DNA from: Phlebopus portentosus
Taxonomy: Eukaryota > Basidiomycota > Agaricomycetes > Boletales > Boletinellaceae
Direction of reading: 5' to 3'
Length of the DNA stretch: 64,000 nt
NCBI GenBank assembly: GCA_037892935.1
Contig: JAYXKI010000014.1
Coordinates: 910,001 to 974,000, forward strand
Within the stretch, counting starts at the first letter, position 1. Each line of letters opens with the position of its first letter. Below, piece by piece: positions 1-10,595 of this stretch. Both the position numbers and the translations under genes were made by a program. The notes below the pieces were generated by a model. That model was not told the DNA's origin. It did no database searches and saw only the letters and a program-made list of their open reading frames with translations.

Positions 1-2
1 GA

Positions 3-758
3 ATGCATATTGGACGTACTCCTCCACCAGAACGAAGCTACGTGGACATGGAAGAACGGAACATCGCAAGATACGTGGAACTCCTGCAGAAGAGACGATA
101 TCGACATAGTGCAACCAGACGCTTTGTTCATGAAAGCCTGGTCTGTACAAACTGCTATTTGGCATACCAAAGGAGTTGGGTTCTTTCGGAGTGGCTCCTC
201 AAGAACTTTGTGGAGCGCTTAGTAACTAGGGAAGGAGCCGATGTCAAGATTCGGCATAAACCCGGACCCTCAGAACGAACATTTGACCAACCATTACCGA
301 ACCGCGGAATGAGCGCATACGACCACGAGGTATCGGTATGGCTTGGCGATAGGGATATCTATGCACTGAAGGTTGGCGTGAGAGCTTGGATCAATCAGCA
401 TCGTCACCAGACCTTGTGTCGAAACACGGCAGTGGAAGTCGATTGGCCAATCTATTACAGGGCACCATCGGACGTCAAAAGTCTTATCGAAGAAGCAACG
501 GATCGAATGCTAGAAGCATGGGAACGATCGGAAGAAGGGGTTATTACAGTCGACGAATGGCGCGGGACGAATCACCTGGGAAGAAGATACAGGTTAACGT
601 CGGGTACCGGACTACAATTCTCCGACATTGATATCACGGCTAGGCACAGAAGGGTGTCTGCTAAATTTACACAGCCGCCGAGGTTAATCTCCGATGATCG
701 GCAAGGGTTGCCAATTCCAAATCCCGAGATAACGGTCAGCCCCATGAAGGAAGACTAA
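3..758 (+). CDS. Unrecognised ORF, possibly retroelement-derived, cut by the window edge
   Basis: This is an uninterrupted frame of about 250 codons with no visible intron, unlike the intron-rich genes elsewhere in the window. The first ATG lies at the window edge, so the true start may be outside. The protein is rich in Arg, Glu and Trp, and I recognise no protease, reverse transcriptase, integrase or chromodomain motif. It lies about 200 bases upstream of a putative LTR and beside a cluster of LTR-like repeats. Both facts make a retroelement origin plausible, but that is inference. It could also be an ordinary unknown gene or a chance frame. Confidence 0.35.
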   Translation: MHIGRTPPPERSYVDMEERNIARYVELLQKRRYRHSATRRFVHESLVCTNCYLAYQRSWVLSEWLLKNFVERLVTREGADVKIRHKPGPSERTFDQPLPNRGMSAYDHEVSVWLGDRDIYALKVGVRAWINQHRHQTLCRNTAVEVDWPIYYRAPSDVKSLIEEATDRMLEAWERSEEGVITVDEWRGTNHLGRRYRLTSGTGLQFSDIDITARHRRVSAKFTQPPRLISDDRQGLPIPNPEITVSPMKED

Positions 759-974
759 CGGCAGAAGCTCGGCCGGAGTAATGGAGCGCCGGCGAAGCAA
801 GATCGCGGCACAGGGAAGAAGTCTCTCGTGGGAGGTTTGGCGTTAAGGATTAACATGTGATAGGAACGGAGATCGATAGAAGCCTGGGGAAAGCTTCTTC
901 GGAACGGAAGGAAATTAGGGCCTGCCTAATAGGGAAGGAAGTAGTCGGTGGTGCAACCAGGAGTTTTGGTAGCA

Positions 975-1279
975 CCACCAGAGTTGTCAGTAGTACTACA
1001 GACTCAAGAGAGTAGTAGTGACACCAACTGAAACACATTGTCCTAACCAATAGCGAGGCATGGTCGGTAGTATTTGGTAGTCGGTAGTATTCAGTAGAAA
1101 CTTTATTTAAGGCGCCAGCTGAGCGGGGTGTTGTCCCTCAGCAAAATTATTTTGTACTTTCAATCATAATTGTACCCCTTTGATTGAACCTCTGCTCTAC
1201 TACTGGGTCAAGCTTGAGCCTATAGCTCGCTTCTTAGTAGTACATCTAACCTTCGCTACTCTACTCTCCAATTATACAT
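975..1279 (+). repeat. Putative LTR of a retroelement
   Basis: This is a gene-free block of about 300 bases with an LTR-like architecture. It begins near a TGTCAGTAG and ends near ATTATACA, giving TG...CA limits. It holds a TATA-like tttatttaagg near 1103, followed by T-rich promoter and poly-A-like sequence. The GTCAGAAGGAGG directly downstream resembles the start of an internal region after a 5' LTR. No second copy is visible in the window, so the exact ends and the family are inferred. Confidence 0.4.
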
Positions 1280-1312
1280 TGTCAGAAGGAGGAAGCAGGG
1301 ACTTGTTCCGGT

Positions 1313-1561
1313 ATGCTCGGACTAACCACCTCGTCCGAAAATACTGGTCCTAACAGTACCCTCGAGCCCACAAGTTTCGAACGTGTTCTCCTTGTCCAGA
1401 GGACAAAGATCACAGCCCTCGGTGAAGACTACCAGCAGCCGGCAGCGAAACTAAGGTCGCTGCACAGCTACGATGGATCTTCGAGTGGTTACATGCACAA
1501 CAGGTTTAGCCATCGGCGAGCAATTCACACCCTTCAACTCATTGTGAGTGTAAGGACTTGA
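1313..1561 (+). pseudogene. Possible truncated gag-like N-terminus after the LTR
   Basis: A short frame begins about 35 bases after the putative LTR, where a gag ORF would begin. It is broken at about 1549, where the inverted LTR-like fragment starts. No zinc knuckle or other gag signature is visible. The call rests on position only. It may be a chance ORF. Confidence 0.2.
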
Positions 1562-1640
1562 ACATTTTCTCATTATTTTCTTATATCATCTTTTATTTTA
1601 ATATTCTTTTCTTATTCCTTTATTTTCTTACTTGTGCTTA
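1549..1640 (-). repeat. Truncated inverted copy (D) of LTR-like repeat
   Basis: Read on the minus strand, these roughly 90 bases match the 3' end of the repeat at 1657-2119. They share the AAAATGTTCAAGTCCTTACA terminus and the AAAG/GAAAA-rich stretch before it. The 5' part of the repeat is missing. Confidence 0.65.
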
Positions 1641-1656
1641 TCTATTTATTTACCAG

Positions 1657-2119
1657 TGTTAGACGGACAGCTCAAGGGCTGAGTCAAGGCAGGCCAATAT
1701 AATAACAAATAAGCATAGATGAGATAATCCCAAACACGTTGTTCTGGTCGAGACAGCTAAGATGGAACTTAAGTCTAGACCGTTGAACACTATATTGTAG
1801 TGAAGGTAAGTAGAATTTAGTAAATTAATAATACAAGAGTAGATACCTATGTCGCAGTGAAAGTAAGTAGAATAGAAAGACAAGGAAATAAATGAGTCAA
1901 ACTATCTACTTATATAGGCTTCGAGCATGTGAAAGGTATACTCTAATAAGAAGTCACATGTCAAAGGAGTGGGGTAATTAGTGAGCATGATAGAACATTG
2001 TGGAATGTTCTGGTGAATGGATGAGTAAGTGCATAAGAAAAGTAAAAGAAAAGGAAAAGAATATTTAAAATGAATGATGACATAAGAAAAGAAAAGGAAA
2101 ATGTTCAAGTCCTTACAAC
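1657..2119 (+). repeat. LTR-like repeat copy A
   Basis: The unit starts TGTTAGACGG and ends CCTTACAAC(T). Copies A and B share many blocks in the same order, including GGCTGAGTC, AGGCCAATATAATAACAA, GTAAGTAGAAT and AAAGGAGTGG. TG at the start and a near-CA end fit a solo LTR. No coding sequence is seen, and no clear target-site duplication is visible. Confidence 0.7.
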
Positions 2120-2145
2120 TAGAACATTTCATCATTAGTAACAAT

Positions 2146-2641
2146 TGTTAGGCAGACGGCTCAGAGGCTGAGTCGAGGTAGGCCAATATAATAACAAATA
2201 AGTGTAGATGAGATAATCCTAAATATGTCATTTAGATCAAGACAGCTAAGATGAAACTTAAGTCTGGACCATCGAACATTAAGTTGAAGTGAGGGTAAGT
2301 AGAATTCAATAGACTAGTAATACAAGAGTAGATACCTAAGTCAAAGTGAGAGTAAGTAGAATAGAAAGACAAGAAAACAAAGGAGTCAAACTATCTACTT
2401 ATATAGACTTCAAGCATGGGAATGATCCACTCTAATAAGAAGTTACATGTTAAAGGAGTGGAGTGATTAGTGAGCATCTTAGTCAGAAGGAACAGATTTA
2501 GTTATAACTGATGACTGAAGATGAATAAGCTATGATGGAGGGAACAGAATTAGTAGCAGGGAATTAGTTATATAGAAAAAGATAATTAAAATAGAAGATG
2601 ATATAAGAAAATGAAAGGAAAATGTTCGAGTCCTTACAACA
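2146..2641 (+). repeat. LTR-like repeat copy B
   Basis: This is a direct repeat of copy A, about 500 bases long, starting TGTTAGGCAG and ending CCTTACAACA with proper TG...CA limits. It carries a small extra stretch relative to A before its 3' end. It is separated from A by only about 26 bases. Confidence 0.7.
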
Positions 2642-2977
2642 TTACTCACTAATCTCTCCACTCCTTTACCATGTGACCCCCTAATAGAGTAGACCTTTCC
2701 CACAAGCACTGTGTATATAAGTAGCTAGTCTGACTTTTCAATTCCCTATCTTACTATTCTACTTACCATCATGATGACTTAGGTACTTACTCTATTCCTT
2801 GTATTATTTAGTTATAAATTCTACTTACCACCACAATGACTTAGTGTCTGACAGTCTAGACTTAAGTGTTATCTTAGGTGTCTTGATCAGGATGATGTAT
2901 CTAAGATTATTTCATTTACAGTTATTTGTTGTTGTATTGGCCTGCCTTGACTCAGTCTCTGAGCCATCCATCTAACA
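2642..2977 (-). repeat. Inverted LTR-like repeat copy C, lacking its 3' end
   Basis: Read on the minus strand it starts TGTTAGATGG and follows copy A through CTGAGTCAAGGCAGGCCAAT, ACTTAAGTC and CATGGTAAAGGAGTGG. The last roughly 130 bases of the unit are missing where it abuts copy B, so B and C form a head-on inverted pair. Confidence 0.65.
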
Positions 2978-3318
2978 TTCTCACATGACTTTACCTGTAA
3001 TTTAATCCCTTTTGTTATTTCAAATTTCATTTGTCATTTAGTTATGAATTTATTCCAGGTCTAAATCACAGTTTGCCTGCTGTGAAACATAAATTCTGCC
3101 ACCTGTGTACAGTAAGCATAATTTATTTGTAGTATAGTTTAGCCGGCATGGCCACAATTTACGTAAACGGCAAGAGCTTCCCCATCTGCCAAGACGGAGC
3201 GAGGAAGCTGGGCTGAGGCTCGGTTCTAATAGACATACATACATGGTCATCAACGGCGAGCGTCTGGGTAAGTGGGAATCAATTCCTTCTTTCTCTTCGT
3301 CTGCCATCATCACAAACG
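2978..3318. other. Upstream region of the universal-stress-domain gene
   Basis: AT-rich sequence between the repeat cluster and the next start codon. I see no gene. It presumably contains the promoter and 5' leader, so the repeat cluster ends about 340 bases from this start codon. Confidence 0.4.
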
Positions 3319-5473
3319 ATGAGCGCAGACAAGCCGTCTTCCTCGTCCTTGGCGCCTTCCAAGCGTCTCAACTGGATGGGCTGGTACACAGCATCCAGGG
3401 ACAAAGACAAAGATAACAGCAGTGCGCTCGTAAGCCCGCCAGAGGGCAAGGAGCTCACAACCTACGCTCCCACTCCTTCCACTCACACTCCCCGCGACGG
3501 CGGTCTTCCTTTCGCCCGTTCTTCTTCTTCCTCTGCTATCTCCGATTCTTCCTATCCTTCAGTATACTCTTCTAGTACTGATAGACCTCCTCAAGGTCGC
3601 CGTTTCAGTACAAACAGCGTCATGTCAAAACAGCAGCTCGACCAGGAGGCTTCAAACATCATTCTTAACGCCCTTGAACGTACTTCATCCCAGGATGCGC
3701 CCGCCGCCTCGCGTCCTTCTGGAGCGTTCAGCCGCAAGTCGTTCACTTCGATGATGGGCGGTTTGTCGGGTGGTTTGTCGGCACTCTCGTTGTCCCGCAG
3801 CACGGACGACAAGGATCGAGGTCGTTCGCGCACCAAAGAGGACGACAAGCCAAGGTCATGTTCCGCAGTTTTAGACAAATCGGTTGACGATTCAGATCCA
3901 TCTTTCGCGAGCCGGGCCCGGAGCACCTCGCCTTTCCGTCGTCGAAAACTATTTCTACGTGATCCTTCGCCATCGGTTGAGGCTCTAAAGCTGTCCCAGT
4001 CTGATGTTGAGTCAGACAATGAAGGCCCGTCTTCCCGCAAGTTAATCCGTCCTCGAAATGCGTTCTCTCAGTCCTTGGATGTGTCGTCTGATGAGTCCTT
4101 GGATGAAGTAGATGACGAGGGCGATTCAGAAGAGTCTTGGAGCGACGACGATGCGTTCGACCCTATTACTGTACAAAACACAGAGCAGAACTCGCTTGTT
4201 CCGGAGCCTCAAGAGATTGACATATTCGACGGCCCAGATCCCCTTGGGGAAGGTGTTAATATCGTTATTCCACCGGAGCCTTACTTCCCAAGCACTCTCA
4301 ACAGCACCGGCAATAGAAACCCTCGCCGACGGAAATCGGCAAAACACCATGTTTCTTTGCCTCTAATAACGAGCAGGCCTGAATTCAAGCGTGATCGCTG
4401 CATCATCACTCTCACACAGGGTAATCCCGCTCAGGCACTTGAGCTCAATGGCCGGCGCCCCAAACGCTACGTCGTCGCAAGCGATCTCAGCGATGAGAGC
4501 CGGTACGCGATCGAATGGGGTATTGGAACCGTCCTTAGAGATGGTGATGAAATGTGCGTCGAACCTGCATCCTACATAGAATATCGTAATCTAACGTATC
4601 GTAGGATTCTTGTTTCTGTCATTGAGAATGAAGCAAAAGGTATGGTTTTCTTACATGCCTCGAATCGTTCTCAGGAGGTACCGGCTCTAGTTGACCCGCC
4701 GCACCCGAATCCCGCTGATCGCGTCTCGAAGCTGCGAAACCAGCAAGAGGTAATTCTTCGTTTCTGATCCATGGTACACCCTCCTGACCTCTTATAGCGA
4801 CAAACGCTGGCGTATATTCTTCTACGTCAAGTGATGGGTCTTTTACAGAGAACGAAGTTGCACGCTAGAGTTATTTGCCAAGCATGGCACGCAAAGAACA
4901 GTCGCCACATGCTTCTTGGTAAGTTCAATGCTGCTCGCTTTCTCTAATTGATCGTAAACGGTTTATTGTAGATATCGTTGATTATTACGAGCCGGTTATG
5001 CTGATAGTCGGTTCACGCGGTTTGGGACAACTAAAAGGGTACGGATATACTTTTGACGGGAAGAATTTGCATTTCTTACTAGATTATCTTCTTAGCATAT
5101 TGCTAGGTTCTACGTCCCATTACCTGGTCCAGGTATGTGAGTTAAGCCACGGTGTAATCCCTCATCTTGATTCAGCATTATCCGTCAGAAATGTTCGGTT
5201 CCTGTCATGGTCGCTCGCCGTCGCTTGAGACGTCCCGCCCGTCGTTCAGCTCATCTCTCCTCGCATCGCGCTCGCGTGTCCTTGGCGGAAGCTGCTGGTA
5301 TTGAGCGTGTAACTCCGAAGGTTGATCGCGAGGTTGAGAATATGCGCGATGAGCTGGAGGGCGATGACGATCGTAGAGAAAATAGAGACCAGATTGCAGA
5401 AGTTGGTGACGATGAAGAGACAGAGCACGAGACGGACACAATACAAATTGGTGAGAAGGTTGCGGGCGATTGA
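3319..5473 (+). CDS. Universal stress protein (UspA-like) domain protein with long disordered N-terminus
   Basis: Exons read as 3319-4553, 4605-4749, 4798-4918, 4972-5038, 5096-5132 and 5189-5473. The first roughly 370 residues are low-complexity, Ser/Arg/Asp-rich and probably disordered. The Usp fold starts at RRPKRYVVASDLSDES and ends with VGSRGLGQLKG...GSTSHYLVQ and CSVPVMV, the usual UspA core and C-terminal nucleotide-loop signature. The last roughly 85 residues are an acidic, charged tail. Fungal members usually carry this domain in a longer protein. The ligand and role are unknown, although ATP binding is plausible from the G-x2-G-x9-G(S/T)-like motif. The start is the first ATG of the long exon. 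Confidence 0.85.
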
Positions 5474-5705
5474 AGTCGTATTGCGCTATTGTGATCAATA
5501 TCAAGCTAGATGGCCTGTACAACGTTAAAAGAGTTGTACTATACGACGTAGTAATAACTAAGTGTATGAATAAGGTTATACCATTATTATCGGGGACATG
5601 CAATCAGGTAATTATTATTTTGCGCTTTTATGACACAGATAGGTCATGCGTCCGATTCTCTGTCTTTGACTGAATTTCCGCGTGTCTTGTTCTGTTCGAC
5701 AGAAT

Positions 5706-8700
5706 CTATCGAGTAATCGATATTAGTGTTCGACGGTTGAAAAAAGGGCATTTAAGCTCACCAGTCACCGAAGGTATCAATGGCGGGTCAATCAGATCCA
5801 CTGGAGGGAGGATCTTGATACCCTTTGCTTCATCTTCTAACTGCAGGCGCTCGGTTTCTAAGCGCCCAGCTTTCGATATTTTCCTCAGCATTTTGATACC
5901 GGGATCTGGTTCTCGGAAACCTCCAAGATCGGGAAGAGCTTCGGGATCACCGAACCCAAGACCTTTCAAGAATTCTTCGAGGTTCCCTGCATTCACACCC
6001 TCTGGATACGCTTTCGGTTTGTCCTTCCGCTTCTTTGCAGCCGCAAGAAGCTGTCTTATAGATTTCTCTGGCAGCACGGAACGAGCGATTGACCAATGCA
6101 CAGACCCTAATACAGAATAAGTTGGGCTTCAAGTCGCGATCAGGTAACTCACATGGTTGCCTTGACGAGAAAACAGTGCTCGATCTCGCAGCGCGTCTGT
6201 TTCCGAGATAGCTGCGTGTTGTTATATCCAGCTGGACGATAGGCTTCTCTGAGTCAGTACCAACGATAGGTATCTCGTTGTCTTCGCTGTCGAGCTCAGG
6301 AGCTTTTTCGTCGACTGGCTGGATCCAAATATGCATGATTCCGGTCCCTGGTCGTGTCTCTGCAAGGCAGGTGACGGTCTGAAGTTGAATATGAGACCCC
6401 AATTCGAACACAAATAATACACTCCAAGCTTACCCTCTCTGGGAAGCATTCAACGATTTCGGCTGAAATCACTTCAAGCATACTAACGCATTTATTGAAG
6501 ATGCGCCATCCAACTTCCCTCCCCGACATCACTGGAGTATCCGTTGTCTGACTACTTGGTTTCTTTGATTTGTAATCGCCAAACAAACGGTCATCCATCT
6601 CCTCCAATGGCACATATTGGAAACCGAACACTCTGGCGGTATTATGATACGCGAGAAAGATACCGTCCATGCCACCAATCCGAACCTGGAAGCTGGATTC
6701 TGGGAGTCAAAAAGAATTTGGGAGGAGTAGAAGTGATCGCTTACCTGTATTTTAAGAATGCCGACCGAATCAAATCGTAATATTCTTTGTCGAAACTGTG
6801 TAAAGCTCCATGCTGTGACGTGATCAAATAACCTGAATTTTCCTATCACAAGTCAATCTTTGATATAGATTCTATTGAGCAGAATATTACAACAAAATAC
6901 CTTGAAATTGAAATTATCCAGACGAATTGGCAGCGCTGCGCGGGTTTTAATATCAAAGACACCAGATCCTGGAAGACGATGATCAATGCAATCTAGTTGC
7001 GATCGCATGACGAACGATCCTGACTGGAATGGAACGAATGGTGAGCTCCTGTTGGCCCAGTGTTATCTATCGGTAACACAGAATACTGACTTGGGTATAA
7101 CGATACGCCTGTGGCTGGTTCTGAAAGGTATTCATCGGACTTTTCGAGAAAAGTAGTTTGCTGAATTCATCCCTCGGCAAAGTGAAGAAGTTTTCGAGCA
7201 TTGTTCCCTACAAAACGCATCAGGTCTTGCAAGAACAAGATCTCAATCAACTCACCATCCAAGTAAGAATATTCCATTGACTATCATCGTTATCAGTACT
7301 GTCCGAATCGATCATATATACACCGTTCTTATAATTGTATACTACCGCGGACGGCCAACGCTGCGCCGGAGTGAAGTTACGTTTCTGTATTAAACTGTCA
7401 GGCGAAAGCTCGGGGATTGTAAATTGCGACCTACGGCACTCAGAAACGGCTCGGGCAACGTGCTAACGTCGATTTCGTGGTCCTGCGATAAAAGAAAATA
7501 GATATGGCAAAGAAGCCCGCTCAAAGAAGAAGTTGAGCCAGCAAAGCGTTTCCCCTTTGCAGTAGCTAGATTTCGCATCACCTGGGAGTATAGTCATGAG
7601 TACAGGCATGCGAGGAGATCGAGCATCCTACCGCGTCTCTAGAACTGCGTATAAATGGCGGTAAGCGTTCAAAACCAAAGTCTTTCATGTCCGGGACATT
7701 TTGGACGTATGGTGTGAAATTATACACTCGTGACCGAGAATCCTGAACCCAATGGACACCAGGACTAGGTTGATTTGTAAGTCTCGGCCAAAGTCAGAAG
7801 ACCACACATCCACACACTTGAAAAGGACTCTCTCCAGCCCATGAGCGAGGGTGGAGATAGCAGCTCTACCAGTAGGCGGTTCAATCTCTTCACAAAGATT
7901 ATCAGAAGGTGACATTGGCGAGAGTCCAAAATTCGTACCTTCCAATACGTCATTATCCGCGTGTGTTATTGACCCTTCAATTTTGCGGAAATGTGGTGAC
8001 GGCTTGTGTGGACCACGTCTGTCGGTGCTTATGTTTTCGGTAGATGGTCTGAGCTCTGAATCGCATCCTCAGCATTCTCTCGGCGTGAAAAATAGCGAGC
8101 TTCAACACGCACTATCTTCCCCCCAGTCCTCAGGTATTAACCCACTACCTTCAGAGAATGCAGGAGCACCGACCAAAAGTTCAAGCGTTTTGACGTCTCG
8201 TTTTAACTTTCGCTTAGCAGTCTTCCCTGTTCCTGGCCTCCCTCCAGACAGCATTAAAGTAAGTGGACATTTTGATCGGAAGCCAAACAATTACGCTCAC
8301 CCCGCCGCGGTTTGACCTTGAGTTTTGGTGGCGATTGCGTGCGTTGTTTGGGCGATTTGAGGTTCAGAGCATCTTTTCCCTTCATGAGAAACAATTTTGG
8401 CCGAAAAGAAATGCCTCAACTCACTCCTTGCAGTGTTAAAATGGCTGCTTCCACGATTTTCTTCGGTTATGTCCGACGATGTAGTGTATTGCTTTGCCAA
8501 TCGGCCCACGAGATCGAGAACCGGCTCAGAACCACCCTTATTGACTTGCAATGTCTCTGTCCGCAGCCCATCCCTTTGCTGGGCGGCAGCGGACTCAGCT
8601 GACGAGAAGCGTATAAAGCCGGCATGAATACGATTGGAAGTGGAAAGAGCGCACGCTGCACGAGTGAGACGGGAAGAACGAAGTGCGTGCACTGACGCTG

Positions 8701-8722
8701 AAGAAGAGGACGCTCCGAACAT
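5706..8722 (-). CDS. PET127: Pet127-like mitochondrial RNA-processing factor
   Basis: In yeast, Pet127 acts in 5' processing and turnover of mitochondrial RNA at the inner membrane. The minus-strand exons spell conserved Pet127 stretches in order: VHWVQDSRSRVYNFTPYVQ, KRFAGSTSSLSG, WPSAVVYNYKNGVYMIDSD, WMGTMLENFF, FVMRSQLDCIDHRLPGSGV, FDIKTRAALPIRLDNFNF and MDGIFLAYHNTARVFGFQY. The start at 8722 opens with a Ser/Arg/Ala-rich, presequence-like N-terminus, as expected for mitochondrial import. At least seven short introns are present. The last exon is entered at about 6102 (SVHWSIARS). The final residues before 5706 are less certain, because an extra intron near 5765 is possible. Confidence 0.88.
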
Positions 8723-8930
8723 GGCACACTGGCAGCGGCAGCGGAAGAAAACCCACCAGGTCCATCCAGACGAGGTTCAGATCACAGAGTGTGCCTTTTA
8801 TAGTAATGATCGGCAATCATAACAAACGTAATGAATATTTTAAAACAAACTTTTGTATTCTGTAAACACAGGCGCATGAGGACATAAATTGCTTTAAATT
8901 TCATAGATGTACAGTAATTTGGACAGGCAT

Positions 8931-9279
8931 TCATCTCCTCTTCGCCATTTGCATCGTAAGGTTGTCGATGTACATCTGTAGCGTTGCGTTTCCTGATGCC
9001 AGTTTCTCGATGTCATTCTGCGCTGATTGCACCTTGGACTGCATTGCTACACGGAAGCTGAGTCGAGGTAGAAAAATTTAGCGGGCTCCAGCTTACCCCT
9101 CAGATCCTCCTGGGCTGCAATGAGCTCTCTGGATACAAAGTCAGAACTTGTACTGAAGAAGTACGGAATAGTGAGTGAAAGACGAACTTTATTGTCTGCT
9201 CCTTCTTTAATGCGTCCTTAACAATGTCGCCTGAAGATGAGCCTTCTGGAGCTCCCCATGCAGCGGAGTCGTCGAACAT
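8931..9279 (-). CDS. SLO1: Short coiled-coil protein of the SCOC/Slo1 family
   Basis: This is a 79-residue protein from three exons: 9279-9188, 9128-9097 and 9046-8931. The residues after KKEQTIKELIAAQEDL form a single coiled coil ending in LQMYIDNLTMQMAKRR, the conserved C-terminus of the SCOC family. In yeast, Slo1 binds the Arf-like GTPase Arl3. Human SCOC binds ARL1 at the Golgi and acts in autophagy. The first intron uses a weak GTTCGT donor. A longer start at 9318 would add 13 residues. I prefer 9279 because MFDDSAAWGAPEG is compact and acidic, like homologues. Confidence 0.75.
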
Positions 9280-9431
9280 GAAGGAAGGAAGGAGTGAAGT
9301 AGTGAGTGAGGTTGTCAATCAATCAATGCGGTGCTGAGGTCGCGGAATTTTTTACCGAATTAGGGTGACTGACGGTGACGCGTCGCGACTCCTCAGTTTG
9401 CCGCCACATTCCAATCACTCGTCTGTCTACC
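9280..9431. promoter_or_regulatory. Short bidirectional promoter, SLO1 (-) / RPN13 (+)
   Basis: Only about 152 bases separate the two start codons. A TTTGCCGCC at 9397-9405 reads GGCGGCAAA on the minus strand, one base from the yeast proteasome element GGTGGCAAA bound by Rpn4. It lies about 27 bases from the RPN13 ATG. Use of this element in a basidiomycete is speculative. Confidence 0.35.
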
Positions 9432-10574
9432 ATGGCGTCAAGTCCTCTACTTGCCTTCAAAGCCGGTCGTTACATGCGCAGAGCTGGGACCAACTTCCTC
9501 GATGCCGCGCCAACGAAGGGAGCTATAATCATGTACATCGACGACGGTCTTGTCCATTTTCAGTGGAAGAACAGGGAAACGAACGAAGTAAACGAAGTGC
9601 GTTCTTGTTCTTCAAATTTTGGCTTCCATCTCACGTTGACCGCAGGACCTTATTCTCTTTTCTCAAGATGCATCCTTCTCGAAGGTATCGGAGGCTCCGG
9701 GCGGTAGGACTTACGTCCTAAAATTCATGTCTTCGAACGAAAAGCATTTCGTGAGTTCCATTACTTTTATTGAGATTTTCGCTTATGTTTATGTCGTTCT
9801 TTCAGTTCTGGCTTCAGGTGTGCTTGACCGCTCCTTCGAGACATGGATAAGCACTAAAACTAATGTGAAGGACGCTTCATCTACTCGTGATGAAGAGTTC
9901 GCTAGGAATATAAATGCCCTCCTGGAAGATCCTGAACGTTCCCTGATCTGGAACACGGCTTCAGCGAGCTCCTCCGCTCCTCAGGCTTCATCTTCGCATC
10001 AAGCGTATGTCTCCCAATCCGTGAATTGCACTTGCTGGGTTGAAATGCAGATATTTTCAGAGTGCCCTCATCTGGTTTTCCCCAATTAAGTGCCGAGCAG
10101 TTGGCACATTTGCAGCAACTTGTCACTGGCATGGCATCTGAACCTGCACCGACACAGCCTAGTAAGTCCGTAGTCGGGTTCTCGTGAACGTTCGCCATTC
10201 TCACTGTGCTTGAAGCTGTCTCGTTGCGGGACATACTGAACGTGGAGACTCTTGGACCGCTGTTTGCGAACCATCCAGATCTCATTCCTTCTCTCTTCCC
10301 TCATTTACCGGCCGACTTACCTATACCACCCTCTACGGAAGTACTCCAGCAAATTATTGCAAGTCCTCAATTCCAAGCGGCCGTGAGGAATTTCGATCAA
10401 GCTCTTCACACTGGTCTGTTAGGTGGACTTGTCCGAAGTCTAGGTTTGCCGGAGGAAGCTGGGACAGGCATCGAGCCATTCTTGCGGGCAGTGCAGGATC
10501 AGGCGCGTCGTCAAGATGGTAGCAGCGGTAGTTCAGACTCAACTCCTCAGGATCAGATGGATACAGACGAGTAG
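9432..10574 (+). CDS. RPN13: Proteasome ubiquitin receptor Rpn13/ADRM1
   Basis: Exons read as 9432-9596, 9646-9750, 9806-9817, 9871-10004, 10061-10161 and 10216-10574. The N-terminal Pru domain runs from LAFKAGRYMRRAGTNFLDA through GAIIMYIDDGLVHFQWKNR and GGRTYVLKFMSSNEKHF to FWLQ. It binds ubiquitin and docks on Rpn2 of the 19S particle. The C-terminal half (VSLRDILNVETLGPLFANHP to SLGLPEEAGTGIEPFLRAV) is the DEUBAD domain that recruits the deubiquitinase UCH37. The tail is short and acidic (QDQMDTDE). The third exon is only 12 bases and encodes FWLQ. The reading frame stays open if both flanking introns are kept. Confidence 0.93.
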
Positions 10575-10595
10575 CGCGTACTATACAGGTGGTTA

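Noticed and set aside
1902..2144. Minus-strand ORF in the repeat cluster
   Set aside because: It lies within LTR-like repeat A, is AT-rich and has no homologous look.
3591..4040. Minus-strand frame inside the universal-stress gene
   Set aside because: It mirrors the Ser/Arg-rich coding strand and has no independent motif, so it is a shadow.
4640..4675. Possible intron in the universal-stress gene with GTATGG donor and TCTCAG acceptor
   Set aside because: Removing it brings a stop into frame after a few codons, while the unspliced sequence stays open to the next good donor.
9727..10089. Continuous plus-strand frame through RPN13 introns
   Set aside because: It disrupts the conserved Pru motif EKHF-FWLQ, and splice sites explain it better. 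It is kept only as a possible retention isoform.
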